A DNA stretch of 64,000 nucleotides from Poindextera sp963719975 (GTDB lineage Bacteria; Pseudomonadota; Alphaproteobacteria; Caulobacterales; Caulobacteraceae): positions 186,001-250,000 of the forward strand of contig CAVRED010000005.1 of assembly GCA_963719975.1 (NCBI GenBank), written 5' to 3'. Of this stretch, positions 20,305 through 29,135 are shown in pieces; the first letter of the stretch is position 1, and each line of letters begins with the position of its first letter. A program made the translations under genes and the position numbers. Under the pieces are notes generated by a model. The model saw only the letters and a list, made by a program, of their open reading frames with translations. It was not told where the DNA came from and did no database searches.

Positions 20305-21440
20305 GCGGCGTAGACGGCGCGCTCGAACGCGGCGAAGGCGTCCAGCGTCCGCGGATCTGCGAACGGGAGAAGCTGGGCGCAGAAGATGCCCGCCGCGCCG
20401 GCCTTGCGATCGATCCAATAGTAACAGTTGCCGAGCCCGCCCCAGGCCAACGAGCCCGTGCCGCGACCGTTGGGGCTGGGCTCGAGGTTGGCGGCGAAGC
20501 CGAGAGTCCAGCCCTTGTTCGCGCCGGGGAAGGGGTCGAAGTCGTTCGACGTGTTCGGCTGGGCTGACCTCAGGACGCCGATCTCCGACCCCCGAATCTC
20601 CGGCGCGCAGAGCGCCTCGAGGGACGCGGGTTTCAGCACCTGCGGGCCAACCCCCAGGATCGAGTCCATGAACTTCAGATAGTCGGTCACCGTGGAGTAG
20701 AGCCCGCCGCCGCCCATCATGAAGTGCGGTTCCTCCGGCATCGCGAACGGGATCGGCGCCACCCCGCCGTCCGGAAGGCGCGCGTGCATCGAGGCCAGGC
20801 GGCCCTTCTGCTCGGCGCTGGGGAAGAACCCCGTGTCGCTCATGCCGAGCGGGGTGAGCACGCGCCGGCGCAGGAAGCTCTCGAACGGCTCGCCGGCCGC
20901 GGCCGCGATCAGTTGGCCCGTCCAGTCGATGCCCGTTCCATAGACCCACCCTTCTCCCGGCTCGAACACCAGCGGGAACTTGCCGGCGTCCGCCACCGAG
21001 TTCAGGCCCGTGGCCGACGTGAACCGGTCGATCAAGGCGCTGGTGAAGGCGTAGGCGAGGCCACTGGTGTGGGTGAGCAGCCGGCGAAGCGTGATCGGCG
21101 TTCGGACGGACGCAAGCTGTGGCTGACCGTTTGCATCGAAGCCCGCCAGCCGCTGCGGCGCGGCCAGCTCGGGCAGCCAACGCCCGACGGGGTCGTCCAG
21201 CCCCACCAGGCCGTCCTCGACCGCGATCAGCGCCGCCGTCGCCGTCAGCGCCTTGGTGCACGATGCGATCCAGAACTGGGTGTCCGTGCTCATCGGCGCC
21301 GGATTGTCTAGGCCCCGCGCGCCAGCCGCCGCCGCGACCACCTCGCCGCTGGGCGCGCGCGCGGCCACGGCGGCGCCCGCCAGACCGGCCGTCTTGATCC
21401 CATCGCTCAGCGCCTCGCGCACCCGCTCCGCCGCGCCCAT
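20301..21440 (-). CDS. serine hydrolase, beta-lactamase/EstB family
   Basis: 379 residues from ATG 21440, which has AAGGAGG upstream; the frame is open to 21491 but that start lacks a site. Family VIII esterase / class C beta-lactamase fold: Ser-x-x-Lys in I-A-S-C-T-K (about 58-63), the LLTHTSGLAYAF motif, and the second motif in GWVYGTGIDWTGQLI, where Tyr serves as general base. The C-terminus has SLAWGGLGNCYYWIDRK, the H/W-x-G equivalent. No signal peptide, so it is likely a cytoplasmic esterase. Convergent overlap of 4 bp with the DUF4424 gene. Confidence 0.88.
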   Translation of the reverse strand: MGAAERVREALSDGIKTAGLAGAAVAARAPSGEVVAAAAGARGLDNPAPMSTDTQFWIASCTKALTATAALIAVEDGLVGLDDPVGRWLPELAAPQRLAGFDANGQPQLASVRTPITLRRLLTHTSGLAYAFTSALIDRFTSATGLNSVADAGKFPLVFEPGEGWVYGTGIDWTGQLIAAAAGEPFESFLRRRVLTPLGMSDTGFFPSAEQKGRLASMHARLPDGGVAPIPFAMPEEPHFMMGGGGLYSTVTDYLKFMDSILGVGPQVLKPASLEALCAPEIRGSEIGVLRSAQPNTSNDFDPFPGANKGWTLGFAANLEPSPNGRGTGSLAWGGLGNCYYWIDRKAGAAGIFCAQLLPFADPRTLDAFAAFERAVYAA

Positions 21441-21586
21441 GCAAGTCGCCTCCTTGTCGCGCCAGGCTTGGCCGCCGGCGCCAAGTCGCATTACAGCTTT
21501 CCGCGCGCCCCGACACGCCCGCTGTTTGCCAGAAGAGGTCCGCCGCGCCCCACCCGACCGCCCCGGAACGCGTTCGCCTGGCCCGG

Positions 21587-22774
21587 TTGTCGCGCGAGGC
21601 CGAGGCGGAGCTGCGCGGGCGCATCCTGCCCTTCTGGCTCGGCCTGCGGGACGCCGAGGGTGGCGGCTTCCATGGCGCCGCCACCAGCCGCGGCCGGCCG
21701 CTGTCCCTGGCGCCGAAGGGAGCGGTGCTGCACGCGCGCATTCTGTGGACGCTCTCGACGGCCTACGCGCGCTGGCCCGATGCGGCGGTCGCCGATGCGG
21801 CGGAAGCGGCCTTCCGCTTCATCGCCGATCGCATCGTCGACCGGCGGCAGGGCGGCGTCTTCTGGACGGTCGCTCCGACGGGCGAGCCGGCCAACGCAGA
21901 CAAGCACCTCTACGCCCAGGCGTTTGCGATCTACGGCCTCGCCGCCTATCACGCCGCGAGCGGTGCGCCAGAGGCCAAGGTGCTCGCCATGCAGATCGCC
22001 GACGTCATCGTGCGCCAGGCGGCCGACCCGGAGCGTGGCGGCTTTCTCGAGGCCTTCTCTCAGGACTGGACGCCCGTTCCGAACACCCTGATGGGACGAG
22101 ACGACGCGGCCAAGACGTTCAACGCCCACTTCCATCTGCTTGAGGCGCTCGACGGCCTGCTCGCGATCGCGCCCGACAGCGCGTTGCGGGGGCAGGCCGA
22201 TGGCGTGCTCGACCGCCTGATTGGTCCGGCCCTCGATCGCTCGAACAACACCTTCCTGCAGTTCTTCGACGCCGGTTGGCGGCCGCTGGATGTTGGCGGC
22301 TCGTACGGCCACGACATCGAGGCGAGCTGGCTCTTGTCGTCTGTCGCTCGCCGCAGCGGCGTCGCGGCGGCCGCCGCCGCCGACCGCGCATTGCCAGGGA
22401 TCGCGGACGCGGTGCTCTCACAAGCGGTCGACGTGGACGGCGGCGTGGTCGCCGGACGCGACGCGTCCGGTCAGCCCGATCGCGGCAAGCTCTGGTGGGT
22501 GCAGGCGGAAGCCCTCGTCGGGTTCCTCGACGCCTTCGAACGGACGGGCGACACCCGGTTCCTGGACGCGGTCGAACGGCTATGGGCCTTCATTCAGGAC
22601 GCGGTCGTCGATCCAATCGCCGGCGAGTGGCGCGAGCGCATCGACCCCGCTGGCGGCGGCCGGGCGGGTCCGCGGCCGATGGCGCACACCTGGAAGTGCC
22701 CCTACCACAACGGCCGCGCCTGCCTCGAGGTCAGCGCTCGCGCCGCGCGCCTCGCCGGCTCTTCCGGCGGCTAG
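21587..22774 (+). CDS. AGE family sugar epimerase/isomerase
   Basis: About 395 residues from TTG 21587; homologous-looking sequence (PERVRLARLS) continues a little upstream, so the start is uncertain. (alpha/alpha)6-barrel hallmarks: KGAVLHARILWTLSTAY, NADKHLYAQAFAIYGLAAY, FNAHFHLLEALDGLL, GSYGHDIEASWLL, KLWWVQAEALVGFLDAF and HTWKCPYHNGRACLE. The histidines in GHDIE and CPYHNGR correspond to the catalytic pair of cellobiose 2-epimerase/N-acylglucosamine 2-epimerase. It may act on mannose/glucose or on disaccharides. It overlaps the convergent transglutaminase-like gene by 4 bp. Confidence 0.87.
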   Translation: MSREAEAELRGRILPFWLGLRDAEGGGFHGAATSRGRPLSLAPKGAVLHARILWTLSTAYARWPDAAVADAAEAAFRFIADRIVDRRQGGVFWTVAPTGEPANADKHLYAQAFAIYGLAAYHAASGAPEAKVLAMQIADVIVRQAADPERGGFLEAFSQDWTPVPNTLMGRDDAAKTFNAHFHLLEALDGLLAIAPDSALRGQADGVLDRLIGPALDRSNNTFLQFFDAGWRPLDVGGSYGHDIEASWLLSSVARRSGVAAAAAADRALPGIADAVLSQAVDVDGGVVAGRDASGQPDRGKLWWVQAEALVGFLDAFERTGDTRFLDAVERLWAFIQDAVVDPIAGEWRERIDPAGGGRAGPRPMAHTWKCPYHNGRACLEVSARAARLAGSSGG

Positions 22775-23679
22775 GCGACCTGCGCGGCCACGAGCTCCGC
22801 CACCCGGTCGGTCTGTTGCGTGACCGCATTGAACACCTCGGGCGGCACGCGCAGCGAGGCGTCGCCGGCGTAGAGGGCGCGAAGCTCGGCGAACCGCTCA
22901 TCAGGCGCCAGCGTCAGCGCCGCCAGCCGGTCGAACAGGCCGAGCTGCGCCTCGGAGAGCGTCTCGCCCGGCTGCGGATCGGCGCCCCAGCAGTCCCAGG
23001 GCAGCATCTCGACGTTGTTCAACGACGCGAAGTCCCGCATCACGTTGCCGGCGATGAACCACAGGCCCCACATGTCGAAGATTCCGAACTTGGCCGGATC
23101 GGCCTTGCCGGCGCGGCACTGGGTCCAGGCGTCACCGGCGATGATGAAGCGGTCGCGAGGCGTATCGAGCGGGTCGAAGTCGAGCTTCAAGGCTTCGCGC
23201 TGCAGCCCGTCCAGCTGGGCGTCGGTCAGCACCCAGCGGTCCTCGGCCTTGCTCCAGTGCTCGACCACCCAGTGGTCGACGAACTTGCCGCGTTCGAAAT
23301 AGGCGCCGAACCCGACGCGCGCGCGAGCCGGGACGCCTTGCGCCCGCAGCATGGCGGCGGTCACCACGCTGAAGTGCCGGCAGACCCCGACCGCCCGCTC
23401 GACCGGCTCGCGGCGTGTGCCCAGCGGGGCCGCGTTGGCGGCGAGGAGAGCATCGAGCGTGGCGGCGGCGCCCCGCAGATGCTGCTGCATCGCTTTCGCC
23501 GGCGTGAGCTCGACCTTGTAGGCGCCGGCCCAGTGGTGGTGCATCAGGTCCCCCTGCACGACCGCGCAGAGCGTCTCTAGGTCGCGGGGCAGGGCGCGAA
23601 CGGCCGCCGCATGGCGGCCGAGGTCGGTCATCGGCCCGGTCGACGTATAGAAGGCGCGGATATCGGCTGGCAGCGGCAT
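22771..23679 (-). CDS. transglutaminase-like cysteine-protease-fold protein
   Basis: 302 residues; ATG 23679 is chosen because AGGAG lies 8 bases before it (an ATG at 23694 is in frame). The transglutaminase core gives a Cys-His-Asp arrangement: RAVGVCRHFSVVTAAMLRAQGVPARARVG (Cys in V-C-R-H), FVDHWVVEHWSKAEDRWVLTDAQLD (His in D-H-W, Asp in T-D-A). No signal peptide. The C-terminal 130 residues (WTQCRAGKADPAKFGIFDMWGLWFIAGNVMRDFASLN) form an added helical region. Members are thought to be cytosolic peptidases or transferases; the substrate is unknown. Confidence 0.82.
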   Translation of the reverse strand: MPLPADIRAFYTSTGPMTDLGRHAAAVRALPRDLETLCAVVQGDLMHHHWAGAYKVELTPAKAMQQHLRGAAATLDALLAANAAPLGTRREPVERAVGVCRHFSVVTAAMLRAQGVPARARVGFGAYFERGKFVDHWVVEHWSKAEDRWVLTDAQLDGLQREALKLDFDPLDTPRDRFIIAGDAWTQCRAGKADPAKFGIFDMWGLWFIAGNVMRDFASLNNVEMLPWDCWGADPQPGETLSEAQLGLFDRLAALTLAPDERFAELRALYAGDASLRVPPEVFNAVTQQTDRVAELVAAQVA

Positions 23680-23809
23680 CGCCTGGCTCCTCATCGTTCC
23701 TGCTGATCAATGCCACGGCCCTTCGTCCGCGTCTTGACCGCTATTGCTTCACCGCCGGAGGCGGCCTCAAATGACGATGGGGAAGGCCAAACGCCGACAG
23801 GACCAGACG

Positions 23810-24991
23810 ATGAAATTCGGAATCTTCTACGAAATGCAACTCCCGCGGCCGTGGGGCCCCGACTCCGAGTGGCGGCTCTACCACAACGCGCTCGATCAGC
23901 TCGAGCTGGCCGATGGCCTCGGCTACGACTACGCCTGGGAGGTCGAGCACCACTTCCTCGAGGAGTATTCCCACTCGTCCGCGCCGGAGGTGTTCCTCGC
24001 CGCGGCGAGCCAGCGGACCAAGAAGATCCGGCTCGGCCACGGCATCTTCCAGCTCACCACCAATCACCCGGCCAAAGTCGCCGAGAAGGTCTCGGTGCTC
24101 GATCTGCTCTCCAACGGGCGCGTCGAGCTCGGCATGGGCGAGAGCGCCTCGATCACAGAGCTGCAGCCGTTCGAGGTCGATTTCAACAGCAAGCGGGCGA
24201 TCTTCGAAGACGCCGTCCGGTGCCTGGTGCCGATGTTTGGCGACGGCGGGGTCTCATACCACGGCGAGTACTTCGACTTCCCCGCCCGCAATGTCCTGCC
24301 CAAGCCCAGGCAGAAACCGCATCCGCCGCTCTGGACCGCCTGCTCGCAGTTGCCGACCATCGCCTACGCCGGCGAGAAGGGGCTTGGCGCGCTGGGGTTC
24401 CAGTTCGTCAGCGCCGACGCCGCGCACGCCTGGGTGCACGCCTACTACAACGGCATCACCAAGCGGCTGGATCGCCTGGCCGACTATCCGATCAACCCGA
24501 ACATCGCTCTGGTCTCGATGTTCATGTGCGCGCCGACCGACGATGAGGCGCGCGCGATGGCCGATGGGGCGACGTTCTTCCAGTTCTGCCTACGCTACTA
24601 CAACACCGCCGATCGCAAGCGCCCGGGGCCGGGCGAGGTCGACATGTGGGTCGAGTACGGCAAGTGGAAGGCGGCAAACGCCGAGCAGGCCGAGCGGGCG
24701 CTTTCCGGCGGTCTGATCGGCTCGCCGGAGACCCTCAGGCGCAAGCTGCGCAAGTTCGAATCCTCGCACATCGACCAGGTCATCCTCTTGAACCAGGCCG
24801 GCCGGAACACCCATCAGGACATCTGCGACAGCCTCAAGCTGTTCGCCGACGAGGTGATGCCCGAGTTCCACGCCAACGTGCCGGCGCATGAAGCCTGGAA
24901 GGCCGACGTGCTGGCTGGGCGCACAGCGCTCGAGGAAATCGAGACCCAGGCCTTCAACGACCGTTTCGGCGCTAAGGCGCTGACTGTTTAG
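23810..24991 (+). CDS. LLM-class (luciferase-like) flavin-dependent oxidoreductase
   Basis: 393 residues from ATG 23810 (MKFGIFYEMQLPRPWG); an earlier ATG at 23771 is less family-like. TIM-barrel bacterial-luciferase fold: YDYAWEVEHHFLEEYSHSSAPEVFLAAAS, RLGHGIFQLTTNHPAKVAEKVSVLDLLSNGRVELGMGES, and the LIGSPETLRRKLRKFESSHIDQVILLNQAGR C-terminal FMN-binding part. The EHHF motif is typical of the LuxA-like and long-chain-alkane/monooxygenase subgroups using FMNH2. Substrate not assignable. Transcribed away from the transglutaminase-like gene; no flavin reductase is adjacent. Confidence 0.9.
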   Translation: MKFGIFYEMQLPRPWGPDSEWRLYHNALDQLELADGLGYDYAWEVEHHFLEEYSHSSAPEVFLAAASQRTKKIRLGHGIFQLTTNHPAKVAEKVSVLDLLSNGRVELGMGESASITELQPFEVDFNSKRAIFEDAVRCLVPMFGDGGVSYHGEYFDFPARNVLPKPRQKPHPPLWTACSQLPTIAYAGEKGLGALGFQFVSADAAHAWVHAYYNGITKRLDRLADYPINPNIALVSMFMCAPTDDEARAMADGATFFQFCLRYYNTADRKRPGPGEVDMWVEYGKWKAANAEQAERALSGGLIGSPETLRRKLRKFESSHIDQVILLNQAGRNTHQDICDSLKLFADEVMPEFHANVPAHEAWKADVLAGRTALEEIETQAFNDRFGAKALTV

Positions 24992-25121
24992 GCAAAATCG
25001 TGCCGCGCCTGGCGTTCGTTTCAGCGCGGGCAGCGAAATTGTGATCGGCCGAGCCGTCTTCTTGCCATGCTTTGGTCTCGAGCGCTCACTAGCCAAAGCG
25101 CAAAGCCGAGGGAGGATCGCC

Positions 25122-25319
25122 ATGGAAACGCACTACGGCGTGGTCCAGCAGAACGGCGTCTGGACCATCATCGGCCGCGGCCTGCGCTTCGGCTCGTACA
25201 GGACCAGGGCGAGCGCCGAGAGCGCCGCTCGGCGGCTGGCTGTCAAATCGGCCCTGCCCGTTCAGCTGCACGTGCAGGACGAGACGGGCGAGCTCTTGCC
25301 GCCGACCGAAATCAACTGA
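25122..25319 (+). CDS. small DUF2188-like protein
   Basis: 65 residues, ATG 25122 preceded by GGGAGGA. Sequence METHYGVVQQNGVWTIIGRG ... ASAESAARRLAVKSALPVQLHVQDETGELL follows the DUF2188 pattern (short beta hairpin, helix with A-E-S-A-A-R, final beta strand with D-E-T-G). Likely a small cytoplasmic protein. No function known. It lies 102 bp before the DUF2306 gene that opens the coupled operon and could be co-transcribed, but no overlap ties it in. Confidence 0.7.
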   Translation: METHYGVVQQNGVWTIIGRGLRFGSYRTRASAESAARRLAVKSALPVQLHVQDETGELLPPTEIN

Positions 25320-25421
25320 GCGCGAGCGCACCCGGCCGACGAACGCCCCCGCATTGACCGCGCGGCGGTGCTGCGACAGCTTTGCCGCGGCGGTGGGGAT
25401 TCCGCCGCGAGGAGCCGCGCC

Positions 25422-26135
25422 TTGACCGTCGCAAAGGAGACCGCCCCCGCGCGCTGGCCGCCGCTGCGGACCTGGGCGCCGCCGGCGTTCCTCATCGCGC
25501 TGGGCGTTGGCGCGATTGGCATCGTGCTCAACAACCTGTTCATTCCGACCGCGGTCCAGGCGCCCAGCATCGCCGCGTTGGCCGGCAAGGCCTACCTGCT
25601 CCAGCTCGAAGCCTTCGATCGCAACCCGTTGCTCATCCGCACCCATGCCGCGCTCGGCGGCACGTTCGTCTGCCTGGCGGCGCTGCAGTTCTGGCGCCCC
25701 TTCCGCAACCGCGACCTCAAGCGACACCGGATCATCGGCTACGTCGCGCTGCCGATCCTGACGGTGCTCCCGATGACCGGCGTGGCCAGTTCGATCGTCT
25801 ATCCGATCTCCGGCATCTGGGGCGTGATCCCGAACGTCCTTTGGATGATCGCCATCCTGACCTGCGTCTGGTGCGCCTGGCGCGCGATCCGCCGCCGCGA
25901 CATCCTCGCGCATCAGGCTTGGGTGACGAGAGCCACCGCCATGACCCTCGGGATCGTTCTGACGCGGGCCTACGAACCGCTGTTCGTCCAGCTGCTGCAC
26001 ATGGATGTGACGTTCGCCATGCTCCTTGTGTTCTGGCTGGGGCAGGGCGAGGGGCTAGCCGTCGCTGAGTTCTGGCTGCGGCGGCCCGGCGGCGCGGTGG
26101 CGCTGCGCGCGGCCCGGGCGGCCGCCCGCGCGTGA
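25422..26135 (+). CDS. DUF2306 multi-pass membrane protein (first operon gene)
   Basis: 237 residues from TTG 25422, with GAGGAG upstream. Predicted helices: WAPPAFLIALGVGAIGIVL, TFVCLAALQFWRPF, IIGYVALPILTVLPMTGVAS, GVIPNVLWMIAILTCVWCAW, ATAMTLGIVLTRAYEPLF, FAMLLVFWLGQGEGLAV. DUF2306 features: R-T-H-A-A-L-G-G near helix 2, K-R-H-R-I-I-G-Y, and A-H-Q-A-W-V-T-R with conserved histidines that could bind heme or metal (inference). The stop (TGA 26133-26135) overlaps the GTG start of the next gene, so it is translationally coupled to the acyltransferase/E1/nitroreductase cassette. A second DUF2306 gene lies at 38565. Confidence 0.83.
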   Translation: MTVAKETAPARWPPLRTWAPPAFLIALGVGAIGIVLNNLFIPTAVQAPSIAALAGKAYLLQLEAFDRNPLLIRTHAALGGTFVCLAALQFWRPFRNRDLKRHRIIGYVALPILTVLPMTGVASSIVYPISGIWGVIPNVLWMIAILTCVWCAWRAIRRRDILAHQAWVTRATAMTLGIVLTRAYEPLFVQLLHMDVTFAMLLVFWLGQGEGLAVAEFWLRRPGGAVALRAARAAARA

Positions 26136-27079
26136 CGGCCAGCCATCCGCGGCGCTGCCTCAAACTCACGATGCGCGTGGGGGGCGGCCTTCGCCTCCGC
26201 ATCGTCGAGCGACCGGGGGTGTCGCTGGCGCCCGACGCGCTGGAAGCCCTCCTCGACGACATCCGCGCCATCGCGCGCAGCGTCCTGCCGGCGGGCGACC
26301 TCGAATACGGCGTGCTTGGCGGCGAGCGCGAGCGGCTGGACAATTCCGTCATCACGGTCGTCTACGATATGCGCTCCGGCGCGCCGGTGGCGTTCAACGC
26401 GCTGGCGCTGATGGACGTGACGCTCGCGGGGCGCCCGGTCGAGATGGTGCATCTGGGCCTGGTCATGGTCGATCCTGGCTTCCGCAGCCACGGCCTCTCG
26501 GAGCTGCTGTACGGGCTCACATGCGTGATGCTCTTCCTGCGCAGGCAATGCCGGCCGGTCAGGCTGTCGAACGTGACGCAAGTGCCGGCGGTCTTCGGCA
26601 TGGTCGCCGAGACCTTCGACGACGTCTTCCCGACACCCGAGCGGTCGGTCGACCCCAGCTTCGCCCACCGCACGCTGTCGCGGCAGATCATGGCCAGACA
26701 CCGGCATGTTTTCGGCGTCGGCCCGGAGGCGGTGTTCGACGAGGACAGGTCTGTGATTCTCAACTCCTACACCGGCGGGTCCGACGACCTGAAGAAGACC
26801 TTCGATGCCGCCCCCAAGCACCGCAAGGAGGTCTACAACGCCATGTGCGCGCGCGAGCTCGACTACGCCCGCGGCGATGACTTCCTGCAGATCGCCCAGC
26901 TCAACATGGAGGCGCTCCGCCGGTACCTCGCCAAGCTCGCGGGTCCTGCGAGCGCGCCCTATCTCGCGGCGCGGCTGGTGTTGTTCGCCGCCCAGTCCGC
27001 CATCCTGCCCGTCGCGCACTGGTTCGCCGACGACCAGCCGTGGGGCGCGCTTCGCCCCTGGAGGAACGCCCGTCCATGA
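26132..27079 (+). CDS. FeeM/GNAT-like acyltransferase domain protein
   Basis: 315 residues from GTG 26132, overlapping the previous stop. The central region resembles a GNAT fold of the N-acyl amino acid synthase (FeeM) type: strand FNALALMDVTLAGRPVEMVHLGLVMVDPGFRSHGLSELLYGLTCVMLF, where V-D-P-x-F-R-S-H-G-L is the acyl-CoA/ACP loop position. FeeM enzymes join an acyl-ACP to an amino acid. The C-terminal half (TFDDVFPTPERSVDPSFAHRTLSRQIM ... HRKEVYNAMCARELDYARGDDFLQIAQ) is helical and not recognised. The assignment as an acyltransferase is moderate; the substrate pair is not visible. Its stop overlaps the E1-like gene by ATGA. Confidence 0.65.
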   Translation: MTASHPRRCLKLTMRVGGGLRLRIVERPGVSLAPDALEALLDDIRAIARSVLPAGDLEYGVLGGERERLDNSVITVVYDMRSGAPVAFNALALMDVTLAGRPVEMVHLGLVMVDPGFRSHGLSELLYGLTCVMLFLRRQCRPVRLSNVTQVPAVFGMVAETFDDVFPTPERSVDPSFAHRTLSRQIMARHRHVFGVGPEAVFDEDRSVILNSYTGGSDDLKKTFDAAPKHRKEVYNAMCARELDYARGDDFLQIAQLNMEALRRYLAKLAGPASAPYLAARLVLFAAQSAILPVAHWFADDQPWGALRPWRNARP

Positions 27080-27948
27080 CCTTCGACTATGCGGTCTTCA
27101 CCACGCGCAACTTCGGCTTCGTCACCGAGGCGGAACAGGCGGCGCTTCGCGCGGGCGCGATCTTCGTCGCCGGCGTCGGCGGGATGGGCGGCGCGTGCCT
27201 GGCCTCGCTGGCCAGGGCAGGCGTCGGCCGCCTCGGCTTCGCCGACATCGACGTCTTCGAGGTCTCCAACCTCAATCGCCAGGTGTTCGCCAACCTGGAC
27301 ACCGTCGGACGCGAGAAGGCGGCCGCATCGGCCGATGCGGTCCGGCGCATAAACCCGGAGGTCGAGCTCGAGGTCATGGGCGGCGACTGGGTCCAGCGCC
27401 TGCCCGACATCGCCTCGCGCTATCCGGTCATCGTCAACGGCTGCGACGATGTCGCCGCGACCGTCCAGCTCTACCGCGTCGCCCGCCAGGCCGGCGTGCC
27501 GGTGATCGACGCCTACGCCTCGCCACTGCCCTCCGTGATCCTGGTGAGGCCCGACGCGCCGCGGCCGGAAGAGCGGTTGCGCTACCCCACGCGCGGCAAG
27601 GCCTGGGACGCGCTGAGCGAAGACGAGCGCCGGGGCGCGTTCCTGAAGGAGCTCGAGTACGTCCTCACCCACTCCTCCGCCGCCTTCCATGTCGACCTGG
27701 GGGCGGCGGCCGAGATGGCGGCTGGCAAGCGCTCGCGCATGTCGTTTGCGCCCATGGTCATCACCACCGGCAACCTGATGGCCTACGAAGCGCTGCAGCT
27801 CACCATGGGCCGTCCTTCCCACACCGACCACCGCGGCTGGTTCTTCAATCCCTACAAGCCTGGCGTCGAGCGACCGCTGCCGGGCCCGATCGCGGCGGTG
27901 AAGGGCCTGATCGTGCGCCGGTTCATGGCGCGGATGATGGGCGGCTGA
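27076..27948 (+). CDS. E1/ThiF/MoeB-like adenylyltransferase
   Basis: 290 residues from ATG 27076. Rossmann ATP-binding motif G-V-G-G-M-G-G (33-39), the NLNRQ arginine (R68), Lys81 in GREKA, and the acidic N-G-C-D-D (D124) align with MoeB/ThiF adenylation residues, so activation of a carboxylate as acyl-AMP is plausible. Unlike MoeB/ThiF it lacks the paired C-x-x-C zinc ligands and shows no clear acceptor cysteine; only two cysteines are present. The C-terminus ends ARMMGG. No ThiS/MoaD-like carrier gene is nearby. A fused ThiF-nitroreductase protein, MoeY (Rv1355c) of Mycobacterium tuberculosis, is the closest organisation I know. Overlaps both neighbours. Confidence 0.85.
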   Translation: MTFDYAVFTTRNFGFVTEAEQAALRAGAIFVAGVGGMGGACLASLARAGVGRLGFADIDVFEVSNLNRQVFANLDTVGREKAAASADAVRRINPEVELEVMGGDWVQRLPDIASRYPVIVNGCDDVAATVQLYRVARQAGVPVIDAYASPLPSVILVRPDAPRPEERLRYPTRGKAWDALSEDERRGAFLKELEYVLTHSSAAFHVDLGAAAEMAAGKRSRMSFAPMVITTGNLMAYEALQLTMGRPSHTDHRGWFFNPYKPGVERPLPGPIAAVKGLIVRRFMARMMGG

Positions 27949-29135
27949 TGCTCACGCGCGCCGCCGCGCAGGCGTTGGTCGACGGCTTCTCCGCCGTCGC
28001 CCTGACGGCGTCGGTGGTCGTGCTAGCGCGGCGGGGCGGCGCCACACCGCTATCGCGTCGACTGGGCTTCGCGTTCGGCGGCGCCGTGCTGTTCTTCGGC
28101 GTCCGGTCCGCCGCCGAGGCGTTTGGCTCCGACGCGCTCGAGCTGGTGACGCTGGTCGTCGTCTCGACCTTGCCAGTCGCGGCCTTGGTGTTGGCCGAAG
28201 GGGTGCTCCGCCGTCATGCGCCGCGGGCGCTGAAGATCGCCATCACCTTTGGGGCGGCCGCCGTGGCGATCGCCCTTCTCGCGACCCAGGGCCGACAGCC
28301 CGTGTCGAGCTGGGGACTGGGCGGCTACGTCATCCTCTCGCTGGTCAGCGTCACGGTGCTTCTGCTCGCGCGGGATCGCGCCTTGCTCTCCAGGCAGGAG
28401 AACGCCGGCGTCGATGGACTGATCGCGTCCGGTGCGCTCCTGACGGCGCTCAGCGTGACCGACTTCCTCGAGCGAGCGCCCGTCGGCCTGAGCGGCATCG
28501 GCGCCGCTGCGGTCGCCTTCGTGCTGGGCGCCAATCCGACCTCCGTGGGCGAGCGACGGCGAGTATTGATCGACTTCGCGGTCGTGACGATGACCGCGGG
28601 TGCGGCCACACTCGTCCTCGTCGGCCCGCTCGGGCTGACCACCCTGCCGGACCAGGTCCGACTGGGCGGCGTGTTGCTCGCGCTGCTGCTGGCGGGGAGC
28701 GCGATCATCGCCGCGCGCCATCGCGGCCTTCGCCTCGGCGCCCAGAGCCTTGGCGCTGCGCTCGCGGCGGCCGACGTCTCCAGCCTCGACGCTTTCTTGG
28801 GCGGCGTTTCCGAGCAGCCGTTGCTGGCCGGCCTTCGCATCGCGGACGGCCCCGTGCTTGCAGAGTACGACGAGGCCGGAATGGCCGCGGCCATGGCGAG
28901 CCGAGCGATCTGGACCCGCGCAGCGCTAACCGACCTCGCCATGCCCGACCGGGCGCGAGACGAGCTCGCCGACCTCTTGGAGAGCGCCGAGGCGACCCAT
29001 GCGCTCATGGTGTCACCTTCGCCGCTCCGCATCGCGCTGCTCACCCTGCCGGGGGTGCCGCCAAGCGACGATGCCGAGACCAACCTCGAACTCTTCCGCA
29101 AGCTCGCCGCCATCGCGGCCACGACCAGCCCATGA
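27948..29135 (+). CDS. multi-pass membrane protein with cytoplasmic C-terminal domain, unknown
   Basis: 395 residues; ATG 27948 overlaps the E1 stop (TGATG). About eight or nine hydrophobic helices span residues 10-255 (for example LVDGFSAVALTASVVVLA, ALELVTLVVVSTLPVAALVLAEGVL, VLIDFAVVTMTAGAATLVLVG, LGGVLLALLLAGSAIIAA). The final 135 residues are soluble (SLDAFLGGVSEQPLLAGLRI ... DDAETNLELFRKLAAIAATTSP). The membrane part resembles the sensor half of 7TM-type signalling proteins, but no kinase, GGDEF or other output motif is present. I do not recognise the family. The coupling suggests sensing, transport or export of whatever the cassette makes. Confidence 0.8.
   Translation: MLTRAAAQALVDGFSAVALTASVVVLARRGGATPLSRRLGFAFGGAVLFFGVRSAAEAFGSDALELVTLVVVSTLPVAALVLAEGVLRRHAPRALKIAITFGAAAVAIALLATQGRQPVSSWGLGGYVILSLVSVTVLLLARDRALLSRQENAGVDGLIASGALLTALSVTDFLERAPVGLSGIGAAAVAFVLGANPTSVGERRRVLIDFAVVTMTAGAATLVLVGPLGLTTLPDQVRLGGVLLALLLAGSAIIAARHRGLRLGAQSLGAALAAADVSSLDAFLGGVSEQPLLAGLRIADGPVLAEYDEAGMAAAMASRAIWTRAALTDLAMPDRARDELADLLESAEATHALMVSPSPLRIALLTLPGVPPSDDAETNLELFRKLAAIAATTSP

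Noticed and set aside
19831..21741. 636-codon minus-strand frame spanning the DUF4424 and serine hydrolase genes
   Set aside because: The conserved S-x-x-K and signal-peptide features lie in other frames, so this is a shadow ORF.
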